Assembly (NCBI GenBank): GCA_036960485.1
Contig: JBALXS010000096.1
Coordinates: 1-18,692, forward strand
Length of the DNA: 18,692 nucleotides
From: Rs1 sp036960485
Lineage (GTDB): Bacteria; Pseudomonadota; Gammaproteobacteria; Pseudomonadales; Balneatricaceae
Reading direction: 5' to 3'
Part shown: piece after piece, positions 7,495 to 14,467 of the stretch
How positions within the stretch are numbered: the stretch's first letter is position 1
How the letters are laid out: each line of letters opens with the position of its first letter
Made by a program: the position numbers and the translations under genes
Notes under the pieces: model-generated
Seen by the model: the letters and a program-made list of their open reading frames with translations, nothing else
The model's database searches: none
Told to the model about the DNA's origin: nothing

Positions 7495-7731
7495 ATGAAG
7501 ACTATGAATTGTAAGCAACTCGGTGGTGCATGTGATAAAGAATTTCACGGCCATACCTTTGAAGAAATTGATGAGCTGAGTAAAGCGCATGCAATGCAGA
7601 TGTTGCAAAAAAAAGATAGTGAACATCTTGCAGCAATGCATAAAATACAAGAGCTTATGAAAAGCCCAGCAGCAATGGCTGAGTGGTTTGAGAGTAAGAA
7701 AAAGGAATTTGAGGCATTAGCAGAAAATTGA
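7495..7731 (+). CDS. Small DUF1059-like protein
   Basis: The 78 residues begin MKTMNCKQLGGACDKEFHGHTFEEIDELSKAH; the Cys pair (CKQLGGAC, residues 6 and 13) and FEEI block are typical of short DUF1059-type proteins. The rest is a charged helix (MLQKKDSEHLAAMHKIQELM, then AMAEWFESKKKEFEALAE). It has no signal peptide or membrane segment, so it is likely cytoplasmic; function is unknown. A ribosome site AAGGAT precedes the ATG. The next reading frame begins at its stop codon. Confidence 0.85.
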   Translation: MKTMNCKQLGGACDKEFHGHTFEEIDELSKAHAMQMLQKKDSEHLAAMHKIQELMKSPAAMAEWFESKKKEFEALAEN

Positions 7732-8129
7732 AAGCAAAATCTACACAGTTAATAAATCTCGTCGTCAGCAGTTACACAAATATTTTTACAACCTCCAAGC
7801 TGTTGATAACTATTTTTGTGCTATTCCTGCCCATTGCACTTATGGCATTTACCGCGTTGCCAAATGAATATGCAGCACAAGGAATTATTTCAGCAGTTGA
7901 CTGTGACGGACCTATAAGTGTCATAATCTTCGCTATACCCAGTTACTTGGTTTACGGCTTTCTTTTGGTGAGGTTTACGCTGTTAGCTTTTACCCAATCA
8001 ACACTGGGCTATTTATCGCTAATAATATGCTGCTGCTTTATTGTTTTAATAATTACCCCCAATGTTTCGGCAGCGTTTCAAGAACGTAATAAAACGGCAC
8101 ACTTAAAAGTGTGTGGTGAAGGCTGGTAA
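7728..8129 (+). CDS. Small hypothetical membrane protein
   Basis: The 133-residue frame would start at TTG in a TTGA overlap with the preceding stop codon, suggesting translational coupling. It has about three hydrophobic helices (~24-42, ~63-88, ~92-112) and polar ends, with cysteines at 59 and 129 and a CCC cluster in the third helix. I recognise no family. There is no strong Shine-Dalgarno sequence for the TTG (a GAGG is too far upstream), and a later start is possible. The hydrophobic, stop-free frame is the main support for a real gene. Confidence 0.5.
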   Translation: MKAKSTQLINLVVSSYTNIFTTSKLLITIFVLFLPIALMAFTALPNEYAAQGIISAVDCDGPISVIIFAIPSYLVYGFLLVRFTLLAFTQSTLGYLSLIICCCFIVLIITPNVSAAFQERNKTAHLKVCGEGW

Positions 8130-8265
8130 GCTAACACTAAGGTAATATTTGTCTGTGTTATAATTTTTCCTTAACTTAAAATATAAATGCCTGATACCTA
8201 AAGAATCACATTGATATATCAACTTAATATTTTAAATATCATCTATCTGATGAGAGCGAGGCTAC

Positions 8266-8940
8266 ATGAAATTAAATACTGATCACTTTGTTTTAGCCGC
8301 AGATACTCTTGAGCAAGGCGTTGATTTCCTAGAAGAGCGCTTAGGCATAAACATTCCATTTGGTGGTGTTCATCCAACAATGGGTACTCATAATTGCCTA
8401 ATGCAATTAAGCGAAGATGTTTTCTTTGAAATAATAGCCATCAATCCAGAATCCTATACTAATAGTGCATTGCATATTCAACATCCACGCTGGTTTTCCC
8501 TCGATAATCCATATTTACAAGCACAACTTAAACGCCAGCCTCAGTTACTCACTTGGGTTGTTAACAGCCGCGATATGCAACATAGCACTAATAATGGAAT
8601 TTACCGTCAATGTACTGCACGTACTATAACAAGAGGTGACTTGAGCTGGTCTTTTGCATTACCTGATGATGGGTCGCTATTGGCTGATGGGCTTATCCCC
8701 TATGTACTGCAGTGGTTTGGTGATCATCCAGCAGATAGAATGCCAACGCTAGGCTGTTCAGTGGTGGAAGTGAATTTATATCATCCGTTAAAGAACTGGC
8801 TAAATACGCAATTACAAGAAATAGGCGCTGCACATTTAGTCAATGTAGAAAGTTTGGATCCATCACAAGCCCCTTATTTTGAGTTGGTGCTGCAATCTCC
8901 CAAAGGGAAAGTAAGCTTAAACTCTAAAATACTGGTGTGA
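8266..8940 (+). CDS. VOC/glyoxalase-like domain protein
   Basis: The 224 residues fit the Glyoxalase_3-like (vicinal oxygen chelate) family. The N-terminal LNTDHFVLAADTLEQGVDFLEERLGI carries the first potential metal ligand (H7), followed by GGVHPTMGTHNCLMQL (~33-48) and FFEIIAINPES (~53-63, acidic ligand region). Residues ~160-220 look like a second, degenerate half (VEVNLYHPLKNWLNTQL, then FELVLQSPKGKVSL). Substrate and reaction are unknown. GAGG lies just before the ATG. The gene stands alone, 136 bases after the membrane protein. Confidence 0.85.
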   Translation: MKLNTDHFVLAADTLEQGVDFLEERLGINIPFGGVHPTMGTHNCLMQLSEDVFFEIIAINPESYTNSALHIQHPRWFSLDNPYLQAQLKRQPQLLTWVVNSRDMQHSTNNGIYRQCTARTITRGDLSWSFALPDDGSLLADGLIPYVLQWFGDHPADRMPTLGCSVVEVNLYHPLKNWLNTQLQEIGAAHLVNVESLDPSQAPYFELVLQSPKGKVSLNSKILV

Positions 8941-8986
8941 AAAAGCTCTAGGTAGTTTTATCCTGAAAAGGCTGGTAGCGAGGATA

Positions 8987-9007
8987 ACCCAATGTATCGA
9001 GATGGGT
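8987..9007. repeat. Inverted repeat with TGTATCGAGA core
   Basis: The arms ACCCA and TGGGT flank an 11-base centre that includes TGTATCGAGA (8993-9002). The same 10-mer recurs at 18678-18687, also between short complementary arms and also downstream of a gene. Confidence 0.5.
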
Positions 9008-9092
9008 AGCACTAAATGTGGGCGTTTGCTTGTTCTAAATAATTACATCTAATGCTGATCAGATCGAACTAGTGGAACAGCTACAGTCGTTA

Positions 9093-9133
9093 TTTATTAG
9101 AGATGAATTAAGCAAAGCCTAAATCATCCAAGG
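9093..9133. repeat. REP-like imperfect palindrome, copy 1
   Basis: The arms GATGAATTAAGC (9102-9113) and GCCTAAATCATC (9117-9128) have two mismatches and a 3-base loop, preceded by TTTATTAGA. A second copy with the same flanks lies at 18556-18595. The size, hairpin form and extragenic location resemble REP elements mobilised by RAYT transposases, a remnant of which is at the left edge of the window. This copy is the more degraded. Confidence 0.6.
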
Positions 9134-9277
9134 GTTAATATTTCGTTTCTTGGGTGGTATTACAGAACGACTCCGCTCAGTAATAGCAGCTTAAAAATTG
9201 GCTCAGTATACTGATTTACAACGATAAGCTACGAAGTTGTTATCGATATTTACATGCTAATGGGTACGAGGTCTTTC

Positions 9278-9610
9278 ATGGTAGAATCTAAAACCATTAT
9301 TCTTTTTGCTGTAACGGCTATCGCTGAAATTGTAGGTTGTTATTTACCTTATCTCTGGCTTAAGCAAGATAAGAGTATATTGCTGCTAATTCCAGCTGCT
9401 TTAAGTCTCGCATTATTTGCGTGGTTATTAACGCTTCACCCTACTGCATCGGGCCGTGTTTATGCTGCATATGGCGGTGTTTATATTTTTGTTGCGATAT
9501 TATGGCTTTGGGTAGTTGATGGTATAAAGCCCACTATGTGGGATCTTATTGGAGGTTCTGTGGCATTACTCGGCATGGCAATAATTATGTTTGCACCCAA
9601 AAATGTATAA
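9278..9610 (+). CDS. ynfA: YnfA/UPF0060-family small membrane protein
   Basis: From the ATG at 9278 the protein has 110 residues and four membrane helices. The YnfA motif FAVTAIAEIVGCYLPYLWLK is at ~9-28, with LHPTASGRVYAAYGGVYI (~56-73) and LWLWVVDGIKPTMWDLIG (~78-95). I prefer this start because a GAGG site lies 6 bases upstream and because family members begin here; ATGs at 9254 and 9260 are also open. YnfA proteins resemble small multidrug-resistance pumps, but the transported substrate is not established. Confidence 0.9.
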   Translation: MVESKTIILFAVTAIAEIVGCYLPYLWLKQDKSILLLIPAALSLALFAWLLTLHPTASGRVYAAYGGVYIFVAILWLWVVDGIKPTMWDLIGGSVALLGMAIIMFAPKNV

Positions 9611-9748
9611 CAAAAGTTGCCAGCCTCGCTAGGCAGTTGTGATAAGCGTTGTCACCACTATAAGAACAATATGAGCAGGCCGATAATTATTAGTCTTAAT
9701 AACCTCGGGCTACAAGCACTAACACTTAAATAATATAGAGATCCTTGG

Positions 9749-10381
9749 ATGTTAGACATCACCGTTTTACCCTTGTTTTTTACCGCTATTTTATTGCTAG
9801 CTATTTCGCCTGGCCCTGATTTGGTATTGATTTCAACTTATTCATCTACAAAAGGTTTTAAAGCAGGGCTAATGATCTCTATGGGTGTTTTTGGCGCTGG
9901 CATTTTACAAACTTTGCTGGTTGCATTTGGCTTGGGGCAAGTGATGCAATCATTCCCGGTGTTCGCATATTTTATAAGAATAGTAGGTGCAATATATTTA
10001 GGCTATTTAGGGGTGAAAATGTTGGTTAGTTGGTATCGTAACAATTTAAAAGATGGTTCAACTAAAACGGCAGAAAATTTCACTAATTTAAACCTTATCA
10101 ATAAAGGTTTCTTAAACAATTTACTCAATCCCAAAGCTTTATTGTTCTTTAGTTTGTTTCTACCACAGTTCACGACGGGTAGCGGTTTACTTTGGGTGCA
10201 AATTCTAATACTGGGGAGTATGTTAAGCTGCATCGTTTTGTTGGTTAATATTTTGTTTTCTATAATGTTTAGTCAATTTGGTAAACTAATCGGTGATAAG
10301 TTAAATTTAGGGCGGCACATAGATGGCTTGCTGGGTTTTATTTTTTTAGGTTTGGCAACGCGCTTAGCTGCTAGTAAGTAA
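9749..10381 (+). CDS. LysE/RhtB-family amino-acid exporter
   Basis: The 210-residue polytopic protein has about six helices. The family signature SPGPDLVLISTYSSTKGFKAGL (~20-41, split around the SPGPD turn) is clear, followed by FGLGQVMQSFPVFAYFIRIVGAIYLGYLGVKML (~61-92) and GFLNNLLNPKALLFFSLFLPQF (~119-140, the typical NPK block). It would export an amino acid or derivative across the inner membrane. Its substrate is not visible. It is separated from ynfA by 138 bases and from the HIT gene by 70. Confidence 0.92.
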   Translation: MLDITVLPLFFTAILLLAISPGPDLVLISTYSSTKGFKAGLMISMGVFGAGILQTLLVAFGLGQVMQSFPVFAYFIRIVGAIYLGYLGVKMLVSWYRNNLKDGSTKTAENFTNLNLINKGFLNNLLNPKALLFFSLFLPQFTTGSGLLWVQILILGSMLSCIVLLVNILFSIMFSQFGKLIGDKLNLGRHIDGLLGFIFLGLATRLAASK

Positions 10382-10399
10382 CTGAGTCGCTTGTTCATT

Positions 10400-10435
10400 A
10401 AAGAGCTTACCAAAGAGTTTACTAAAGAGTTAAGT
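10400..10435. repeat. 12-bp imperfect tandem repeat x3
   Basis: Three consecutive 12-mers, AAAGAGCTTACC, AAAGAGTTTACT and AAAGAGTTAAGT, lie between the LysE-type gene and the ribosome site of the HIT gene. It is non-coding and may be a small slippage duplication. Confidence 0.7.
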
Positions 10436-10451
10436 AGAAAGAGGAAGTTGG

Positions 10452-10787
10452 ATGGCTAATCGTGATTGGTATTGCGAAGATGTTTTATCTGAAAAATTAA
10501 CAGTTAATAAAATATGGGAGGATGATTTAGTGCTGGCCTTCGATCATCCTCAACCTCTCGCTGAGATACATGTGGTTGTGATACCTAAAAAGCATATTAC
10601 CTCGCTGTTATCCCAAGAAGCTAAGGATGGAGCGCTACTTGTTTCAATGGTAGAGGCTATTCAGCAGGTGGCGCAGATCAAAGAGCTTGAAGAAGATGGA
10701 TTCTATGTTCGCGCTAACGCGATTGCAAAAGGCGTAACACCTCACATGCATTGGCATATTATTGGCCCGGGAATAGTGGACGCCTGA
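10452..10787 (+). CDS. HIT-family nucleotide hydrolase/transferase
   Basis: The 111-residue protein has one HIT domain: WEDDLVLAFDHPQPLAEIHVVVIPKKHI (~22-49, beta strands and the first conserved His at 40) and the catalytic HMHWH triad at 98-102 inside VTPHMHWHIIG. Bacterial members (HinT-like) hydrolyse nucleoside phosphoramidates or related nucleotide bonds in the cytoplasm. The N-terminal zinc CxxC of some relatives is absent, with only C8. The ATG has an AGAGGA site. It precedes the sensor kinase by 139 bases and is not obviously related to it. Confidence 0.93.
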   Translation: MANRDWYCEDVLSEKLTVNKIWEDDLVLAFDHPQPLAEIHVVVIPKKHITSLLSQEAKDGALLVSMVEAIQQVAQIKELEEDGFYVRANAIAKGVTPHMHWHIIGPGIVDA

Positions 10788-10825
10788 AGTAAGCTAGCCA
10801 AGAAAAACCATAGATAGATCTGATT

Positions 10826-10900
10826 GATAGTTATTGTTTGTGGAGTAAGGTTCCCCTTGGGTCAGGATAGCTATTTCTAATTGGCGGCAAAATAACTATC
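10826..10900. promoter_or_regulatory. Triplicated GATAGYTATT motif upstream of the kinase
   Basis: TGATAGTTATT (10825-10835) and its exact complement AATAACTATCA (10891-10901) make an 11-bp inverted repeat 55 bases apart. A third, near-identical GATAGCTATT lies between them at 10866-10875. They sit 26-102 bases before the kinase gene, the region expected to hold its promoter, and could be an operator array. Confidence 0.4.
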
Positions 10901-10926
10901 ATGCAATTAAAGTATTTAGGATCTTC

Positions 10927-12888
10927 GTGGTTATGAAAAAAACAAAGCGCTTAGGTATTCGCGTACGTTTGTTTATGGTATTTGGGGTGCTAAGTGCTCT
11001 TACAATATCGGCAAGTATTGTTGGTTGGGTTTCTTATAATCGACTTGGCAGTGAGCTAAATCGTTTAGCGGAAGAAAATATTTCCACTTTAAGGTTGATG
11101 GCTGATCTAAAAGAGCGCGGCACCACTATCACTATTTTAGCGCCTACGTTGCTCGCCGCTAATAATGAGCAAACGCGGGTGAAAATTGGTCGCCAATTGA
11201 ACTTTAATATTTCCACTATGATGCAGCTTTTACCTAGCCTCACCGAGCTAACCCAAAATGATCAAGTGATAACTAAACCGCAATTAGCTGCGCAAATTGG
11301 TCAATTGCAAACTACTATGCAAAAGCTAGATGACAATGTATCGCGCCGCCTTGGCGTACAAGGGAAAAAGCTATCTGATAACCAACGCTTGCGCTGGGCT
11401 GCAACCGTTTTCCTCAATGATATTGATGCTTTGCTACAAGTGGTACATCACAAATTATATGGCCGTTTTGATCAGAAGTTACCCGAGCAAGGGATCAACT
11501 GGAGCAACGTTGATAAAAGTATCGTCAGTGCTCTGAGTGCAGATATACAAGCGTTGTATCGGATTAAAGCGGATGTCAATTTATTGATAAATTTGGTAGA
11601 TCGCGCCCAGTATTTACCCGATTTAAATTCATTAGTCGCCATCAATATACACTCTGGCGAGGTGGTGCAGCGCATCATGTCTGATTTGGCGTTAATTGAT
11701 AATGTTTCAGGTATTACTTCAGGGGTTAGAGCTTTAAAACAAACTATCTTAAGCATTGTTAGCCTCACCCAAGGTGACAGTAATATTTTTAGCTTGCGCC
11801 GTGAAGAGCGTAAAACTATCGCTTTTGGTGAGCAGTTGCTGACGCAAGTACACAGTGATTTAGTTGCCTTTAACCAGCTGGTGGGCGCTGAAGTTAATTT
11901 AGTGGAACTGGCGGCGAAAACGTCGGTAAAAAATGCGCGTGAAACGATTAAAAGCGGGCGTATTTGGCTGGTCGCGATGGTGGGTATTAGCTTGCTGTTT
12001 TCAGGGTTAATCATTTGGTTATATGTTGGGCGAAATATGGTGGCGCGCATTACCCAGCTCGATAGCAGTATGCGCTCTATTGCCAATGGTAATTTAAATC
12101 AACAAGTGCCAGTCAAAGGGCGCGATGAAATTGGCGCGATGGCAAGATCGCTAGTGAGCTTTCGCGATCAATTGTCAACGTTACAAGAAGAGTTAGTACA
12201 AGCGGGGAAACTAGCCGCGCTTGGCCAGCTGTCTGCAGGTATTGCGCATGAGATTAACCAGCCTTTATCAGCCGTTGGCCACTATGCACATAACGGTTTA
12301 CGTTTAATCGATGCACAGCGCTATAGCGAAACCGCAGATAACTTGCGCCAAATATCGAGTTTAACTAAACGTGCTACCACGATCATTACGCGTTTAAAAT
12401 CGATGGGACGCGAACAATCGTCGGCATTGGTTATCGTTGATTTAAGTACTGTCATCAACAATGTGTTGGCGATGTTAGAGGGCGATAAAGTACGCCAAGT
12501 AACCGATATTGAAGTAGAGCTTGCAGCAAGTGACATTCAGGTAATGGCGGAGCCTATTCAATTAGAACAAGTGGTACTGAACTTAGTGACCAATGCTTTA
12601 GACGCGGTGGCTGAAAGTGAGCGAAAACGGATAAAAATTAGCGCTGTTACCGTAAATGATAGTATAGAAATTTATATAGCGGATAGTGGTGTAGGGATTG
12701 ATGAACAATCAAGAAAACAGATTTTCGACCCATTTTTTACCACCAAAAGACGCAGCCAGAATTTAGGCTTAGGTCTTTCTATTTCGTTTAATATCATCCA
12801 AAATTTTGGTGGGAAGTTGAGCTTGAATACCCCAGAACAAGGCGGTGCTTGTTTTTGTATTGCGCTACCTAAAAGAGGCAGGTTATGA
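10927..12888 (+). CDS. Sensor histidine kinase with TorS-like helical periplasmic domain
   Basis: The 653 residues comprise TM1 (~15-37), a ~305-residue mostly helical periplasmic region, TM2 (~346-368), a HAMP domain (~369-420), HisKA with phospho-acceptor H441 (LGQLSAGIAHEINQPLSAV) and HATPase with N-box NLVTNALDAV (~552-561), DSGVG (586-590) and GLGLS (614-618). The catalytic half is of the DctB class, but the sensor region is not a double PAS/Cache domain. It has the long repeated helices and the APTLLAANNEQTR segment (~72-84) seen in TorS-like sensors that read a periplasmic binding protein. No C-terminal receiver is present. Translation may start at GTG 10927 or ATG 10933. Its ATGA overlap with the response regulator implies coupling. 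Confidence 0.93.
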   Translation: MVMKKTKRLGIRVRLFMVFGVLSALTISASIVGWVSYNRLGSELNRLAEENISTLRLMADLKERGTTITILAPTLLAANNEQTRVKIGRQLNFNISTMMQLLPSLTELTQNDQVITKPQLAAQIGQLQTTMQKLDDNVSRRLGVQGKKLSDNQRLRWAATVFLNDIDALLQVVHHKLYGRFDQKLPEQGINWSNVDKSIVSALSADIQALYRIKADVNLLINLVDRAQYLPDLNSLVAINIHSGEVVQRIMSDLALIDNVSGITSGVRALKQTILSIVSLTQGDSNIFSLRREERKTIAFGEQLLTQVHSDLVAFNQLVGAEVNLVELAAKTSVKNARETIKSGRIWLVAMVGISLLFSGLIIWLYVGRNMVARITQLDSSMRSIANGNLNQQVPVKGRDEIGAMARSLVSFRDQLSTLQEELVQAGKLAALGQLSAGIAHEINQPLSAVGHYAHNGLRLIDAQRYSETADNLRQISSLTKRATTIITRLKSMGREQSSALVIVDLSTVINNVLAMLEGDKVRQVTDIEVELAASDIQVMAEPIQLEQVVLNLVTNALDAVAESERKRIKISAVTVNDSIEIYIADSGVGIDEQSRKQIFDPFFTTKRRSQNLGLGLSISFNIIQNFGGKLSLNTPEQGGACFCIALPKRGRL

Positions 12889-14270
12889 GTACTGATATGG
12901 TCATTGTGATTGATGACGAAGAAATTGTGCGCCAATTCATGCTACAAACCTTACAGATAGAAGGGTATAACGCGCAAGCTTTTGAAGATCCATTGTTAGC
13001 ACTTGCCCAGTGCTCTAAAACTTGGCAGGGCGTGGTGATTTGTGATGTGCGTATGAACTTGATGGATGGTTTAGAAGTGCTGCGCAAAGTGATGGAGATA
13101 GATACTGAAATCCCGGTCATTATGTTTAGCGCTCACGCAGATATAGCGGTAGCTATTCAGGCAATTCGTATGGGCGCTTATGATTTTTTAGAGAAAACAG
13201 ATGACCCACAGCACCATTTGAATACAGTACAGCGTGCGTGGAAGAAGCGGCAGTTGGTGTTGGAAAATCGTAATTTGCGCCAGGCGATTGAAGGTCAGCA
13301 TGAAATAGACAAGCGTTTAGTTGGGCAAAGTGGGGTGATGCAACGCCTGCGTGAAATGGTGTTACAGTTGGCACAAGTAGATGTGGATGCGGTGATCAAT
13401 GGTGCAACGGGCACCGGTAAAGAAGTGGTCGCTAAATGTTTGCATGATTTTAGTGATCGCGCCAAGAAGCCGTTTGTGGCACTTAACTGTGGTGCGTTGG
13501 CAGAATCGGTGATTGAAAGTGAACTGTTTGGCCATGAAGCAGGCGCTTTTACCGGCGCTGTCAAAAAGCGCATTGGCAAAATTGAATATGCCAGTGGCGG
13601 TACGTTATTTTTAGATGAAATAGAAAGTATGCCGCCATCGCTACAGGTTAGGTTGTTGCGGGTATTGCAAGAGAGAACGCTGCAACGCCTTGGCGGGAAT
13701 CAAGAAATTGCGATTGATATCCGTGTGATAGCGGCCTCTAAAGTTGATTTACTGGCTGCAGCTAACAAGGGTGAATTTAGAGAAGATTTGTATTATCGGC
13801 TCAATGTTGCCCGTATAGATATCCCTACCTTAGAGCAGCGTAAAGAAGATGTCGCGCTGTTGTTTAATCACTTTGTGGAGCTGGCTTGTTTACGTTTCGC
13901 CCGTGAACATCGTGCTATTTCTCACGCGCAGTTGCAGCAATTAAGCCTTAAACCTTGGCCTGGAAATGTACGTGAATTGCGTAATGCTGCTGAGCGCTGG
14001 GTGTTAGGCTTACCTCTAGAAGCAGGAATAGCGAACTCAGTTGAGTACCAAGTGATTGATGAGAGTTTAAATGAAGAGCTGGATGCAGGTTTTGATGAAG
14101 GGCTAGATGAGAGCATTGATCGTTTTGAACGCAGCATAATTATAAAAACGCTAAAAAGCTGTGAAGGGCATATAGAACAAAGTGCACAAGCACTTAAAAT
14201 CCCGCGTAAGAAATTGTACTTAAGAATGAAGAAACACGGCTTAGAGCGACAGCACTATGTAAGTGAATGA
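12885..14270 (+). CDS. dctD: Sigma54-dependent response regulator, DctD type
   Basis: The 461 residues comprise a receiver (~1-120; D10, D11, phospho-D54 in VVICDVRMN, K104), a sigma54-interacting AAA+ domain (~145-375) and a Fis-type HTH (~415-450). In the AAA+ domain are Walker A GATGTGKE (173-180), the sigma54-contact loop GAFTGA (220-225), Walker B LFLDE (~241-245) and the WPGNVREL block (~358-365). The GAFTGA loop implies activation of sigma54 promoters when phosphorylated. It is translationally coupled to the kinase and immediately precedes the TRAP operon with its -24/-12 promoter. Small oddities are T105 where Pro is usual after the receiver Lys, and a very acidic linker (ELDAGFDEGLDESIDRFE) before the HTH. 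Confidence 0.95.
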   Translation: MSTDMVIVIDDEEIVRQFMLQTLQIEGYNAQAFEDPLLALAQCSKTWQGVVICDVRMNLMDGLEVLRKVMEIDTEIPVIMFSAHADIAVAIQAIRMGAYDFLEKTDDPQHHLNTVQRAWKKRQLVLENRNLRQAIEGQHEIDKRLVGQSGVMQRLREMVLQLAQVDVDAVINGATGTGKEVVAKCLHDFSDRAKKPFVALNCGALAESVIESELFGHEAGAFTGAVKKRIGKIEYASGGTLFLDEIESMPPSLQVRLLRVLQERTLQRLGGNQEIAIDIRVIAASKVDLLAAANKGEFREDLYYRLNVARIDIPTLEQRKEDVALLFNHFVELACLRFAREHRAISHAQLQQLSLKPWPGNVRELRNAAERWVLGLPLEAGIANSVEYQVIDESLNEELDAGFDEGLDESIDRFERSIIIKTLKSCEGHIEQSAQALKIPRKKLYLRMKKHGLERQHYVSE

Positions 14271-14282
14271 GTCAAAAGTGAC
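14271..14282. promoter_or_regulatory. Upstream activator site 1 (GTCAAAAGTGAC)
   Basis: This 12-mer is an inverted repeat (GTCA-aaag-TGAC) that begins right after the dctD stop codon. Together with site 2 it forms the likely binding pair for the DctD-type protein, about 110 bases upstream of the -24 box. Confidence 0.6.
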
Positions 14283-14303
14283 ATGTGGAGGTGAGTTTTT
14301 TAT

Positions 14304-14315
14304 GTCAAAATTGAC
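14304..14315. promoter_or_regulatory. Upstream activator site 2 (GTCAAAATTGAC)
   Basis: This copy is nearly the same as site 1 (11 of 12 bases), with arms GTCAA/TTGAC. The two start points are 33 bases apart, about three helical turns, so both sites face the same way on the DNA, as expected for cooperative binding of an activator oligomer. Confidence 0.6.
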
Positions 14316-14322
14316 TCTTTAT

Positions 14323-14339
14323 ACCAAATGTAATTTGGT
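14323..14339. other. 7-bp inverted repeat ACCAAAT/ATTTGGT
   Basis: The perfect arms surround a GTA loop just downstream of the activator sites. No T-run follows, so it is a weak candidate for a terminator of dctD; it could instead be a third protein-binding site. Confidence 0.35.
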
Positions 14340-14349
14340 GTTGTATATA

Positions 14350-14362
14350 TAAGTAATTGTTT
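14350..14362. promoter_or_regulatory. IHF-like site
   Basis: The sequence TAAGTAATTGTTT differs by one base from the reverse complement of the IHF consensus (YAANNNNTTGATW). It lies in very AT-rich DNA between the activator sites and the -24 box, where IHF normally bends sigma54 promoters. Confidence 0.4.
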
Positions 14363-14390
14363 ATTAAATGATATTTTTGTTTTAAATTAT

Positions 14391-14406
14391 TGGCCTGTAA
14401 TTTGCT
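14391..14406 (+). promoter_or_regulatory. Sigma54 (-24/-12) promoter of the TRAP operon
   Basis: The sequence TGGCCTGTAATTTGCT has GG and GC separated by exactly 10 bases, as in the TGGC...TTGC consensus. It is 61 bases upstream of the first TRAP gene, which has a strong GGAGG ribosome site at 14456-14460. The adjacent regulator has a GAFTGA loop. Confidence 0.8.
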
Positions 14407-14467
14407 TTAATAAACGTTAGCTAATGCCTTTGGTATCGCTATACGACTATTTCTTGGAGGAAAAATA

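Larger units (their letters stand above)
8941..9277. other. Intergenic region with REP-like elements
   Basis: These 337 bases carry no supported gene; a 24-codon frame around 9045-9120 is too short to claim. It contains the inverted repeat at 8987-9007 and the REP-like palindrome at 9093-9133, both with counterparts near the right end of the window. Confidence 0.5.

Noticed and set aside
9045..9120. Short plus-strand frame of about 24 codons ending in the REP-like element
   Set aside because: It is too short, lacks an ATG with a ribosome site, and its end falls in a repeat.
11472..12086. Long open frame on the minus strand inside the kinase gene (204 codons)
   Set aside because: It lies entirely antisense to a gene with full kinase motifs, its protein has no recognisable domain, and no ribosome site supports it.
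14323..14339. Palindrome considered as a Rho-independent terminator of dctD
   Set aside because: The stem is short, AT-rich and has no T-run after it; it is kept only as an inverted repeat.
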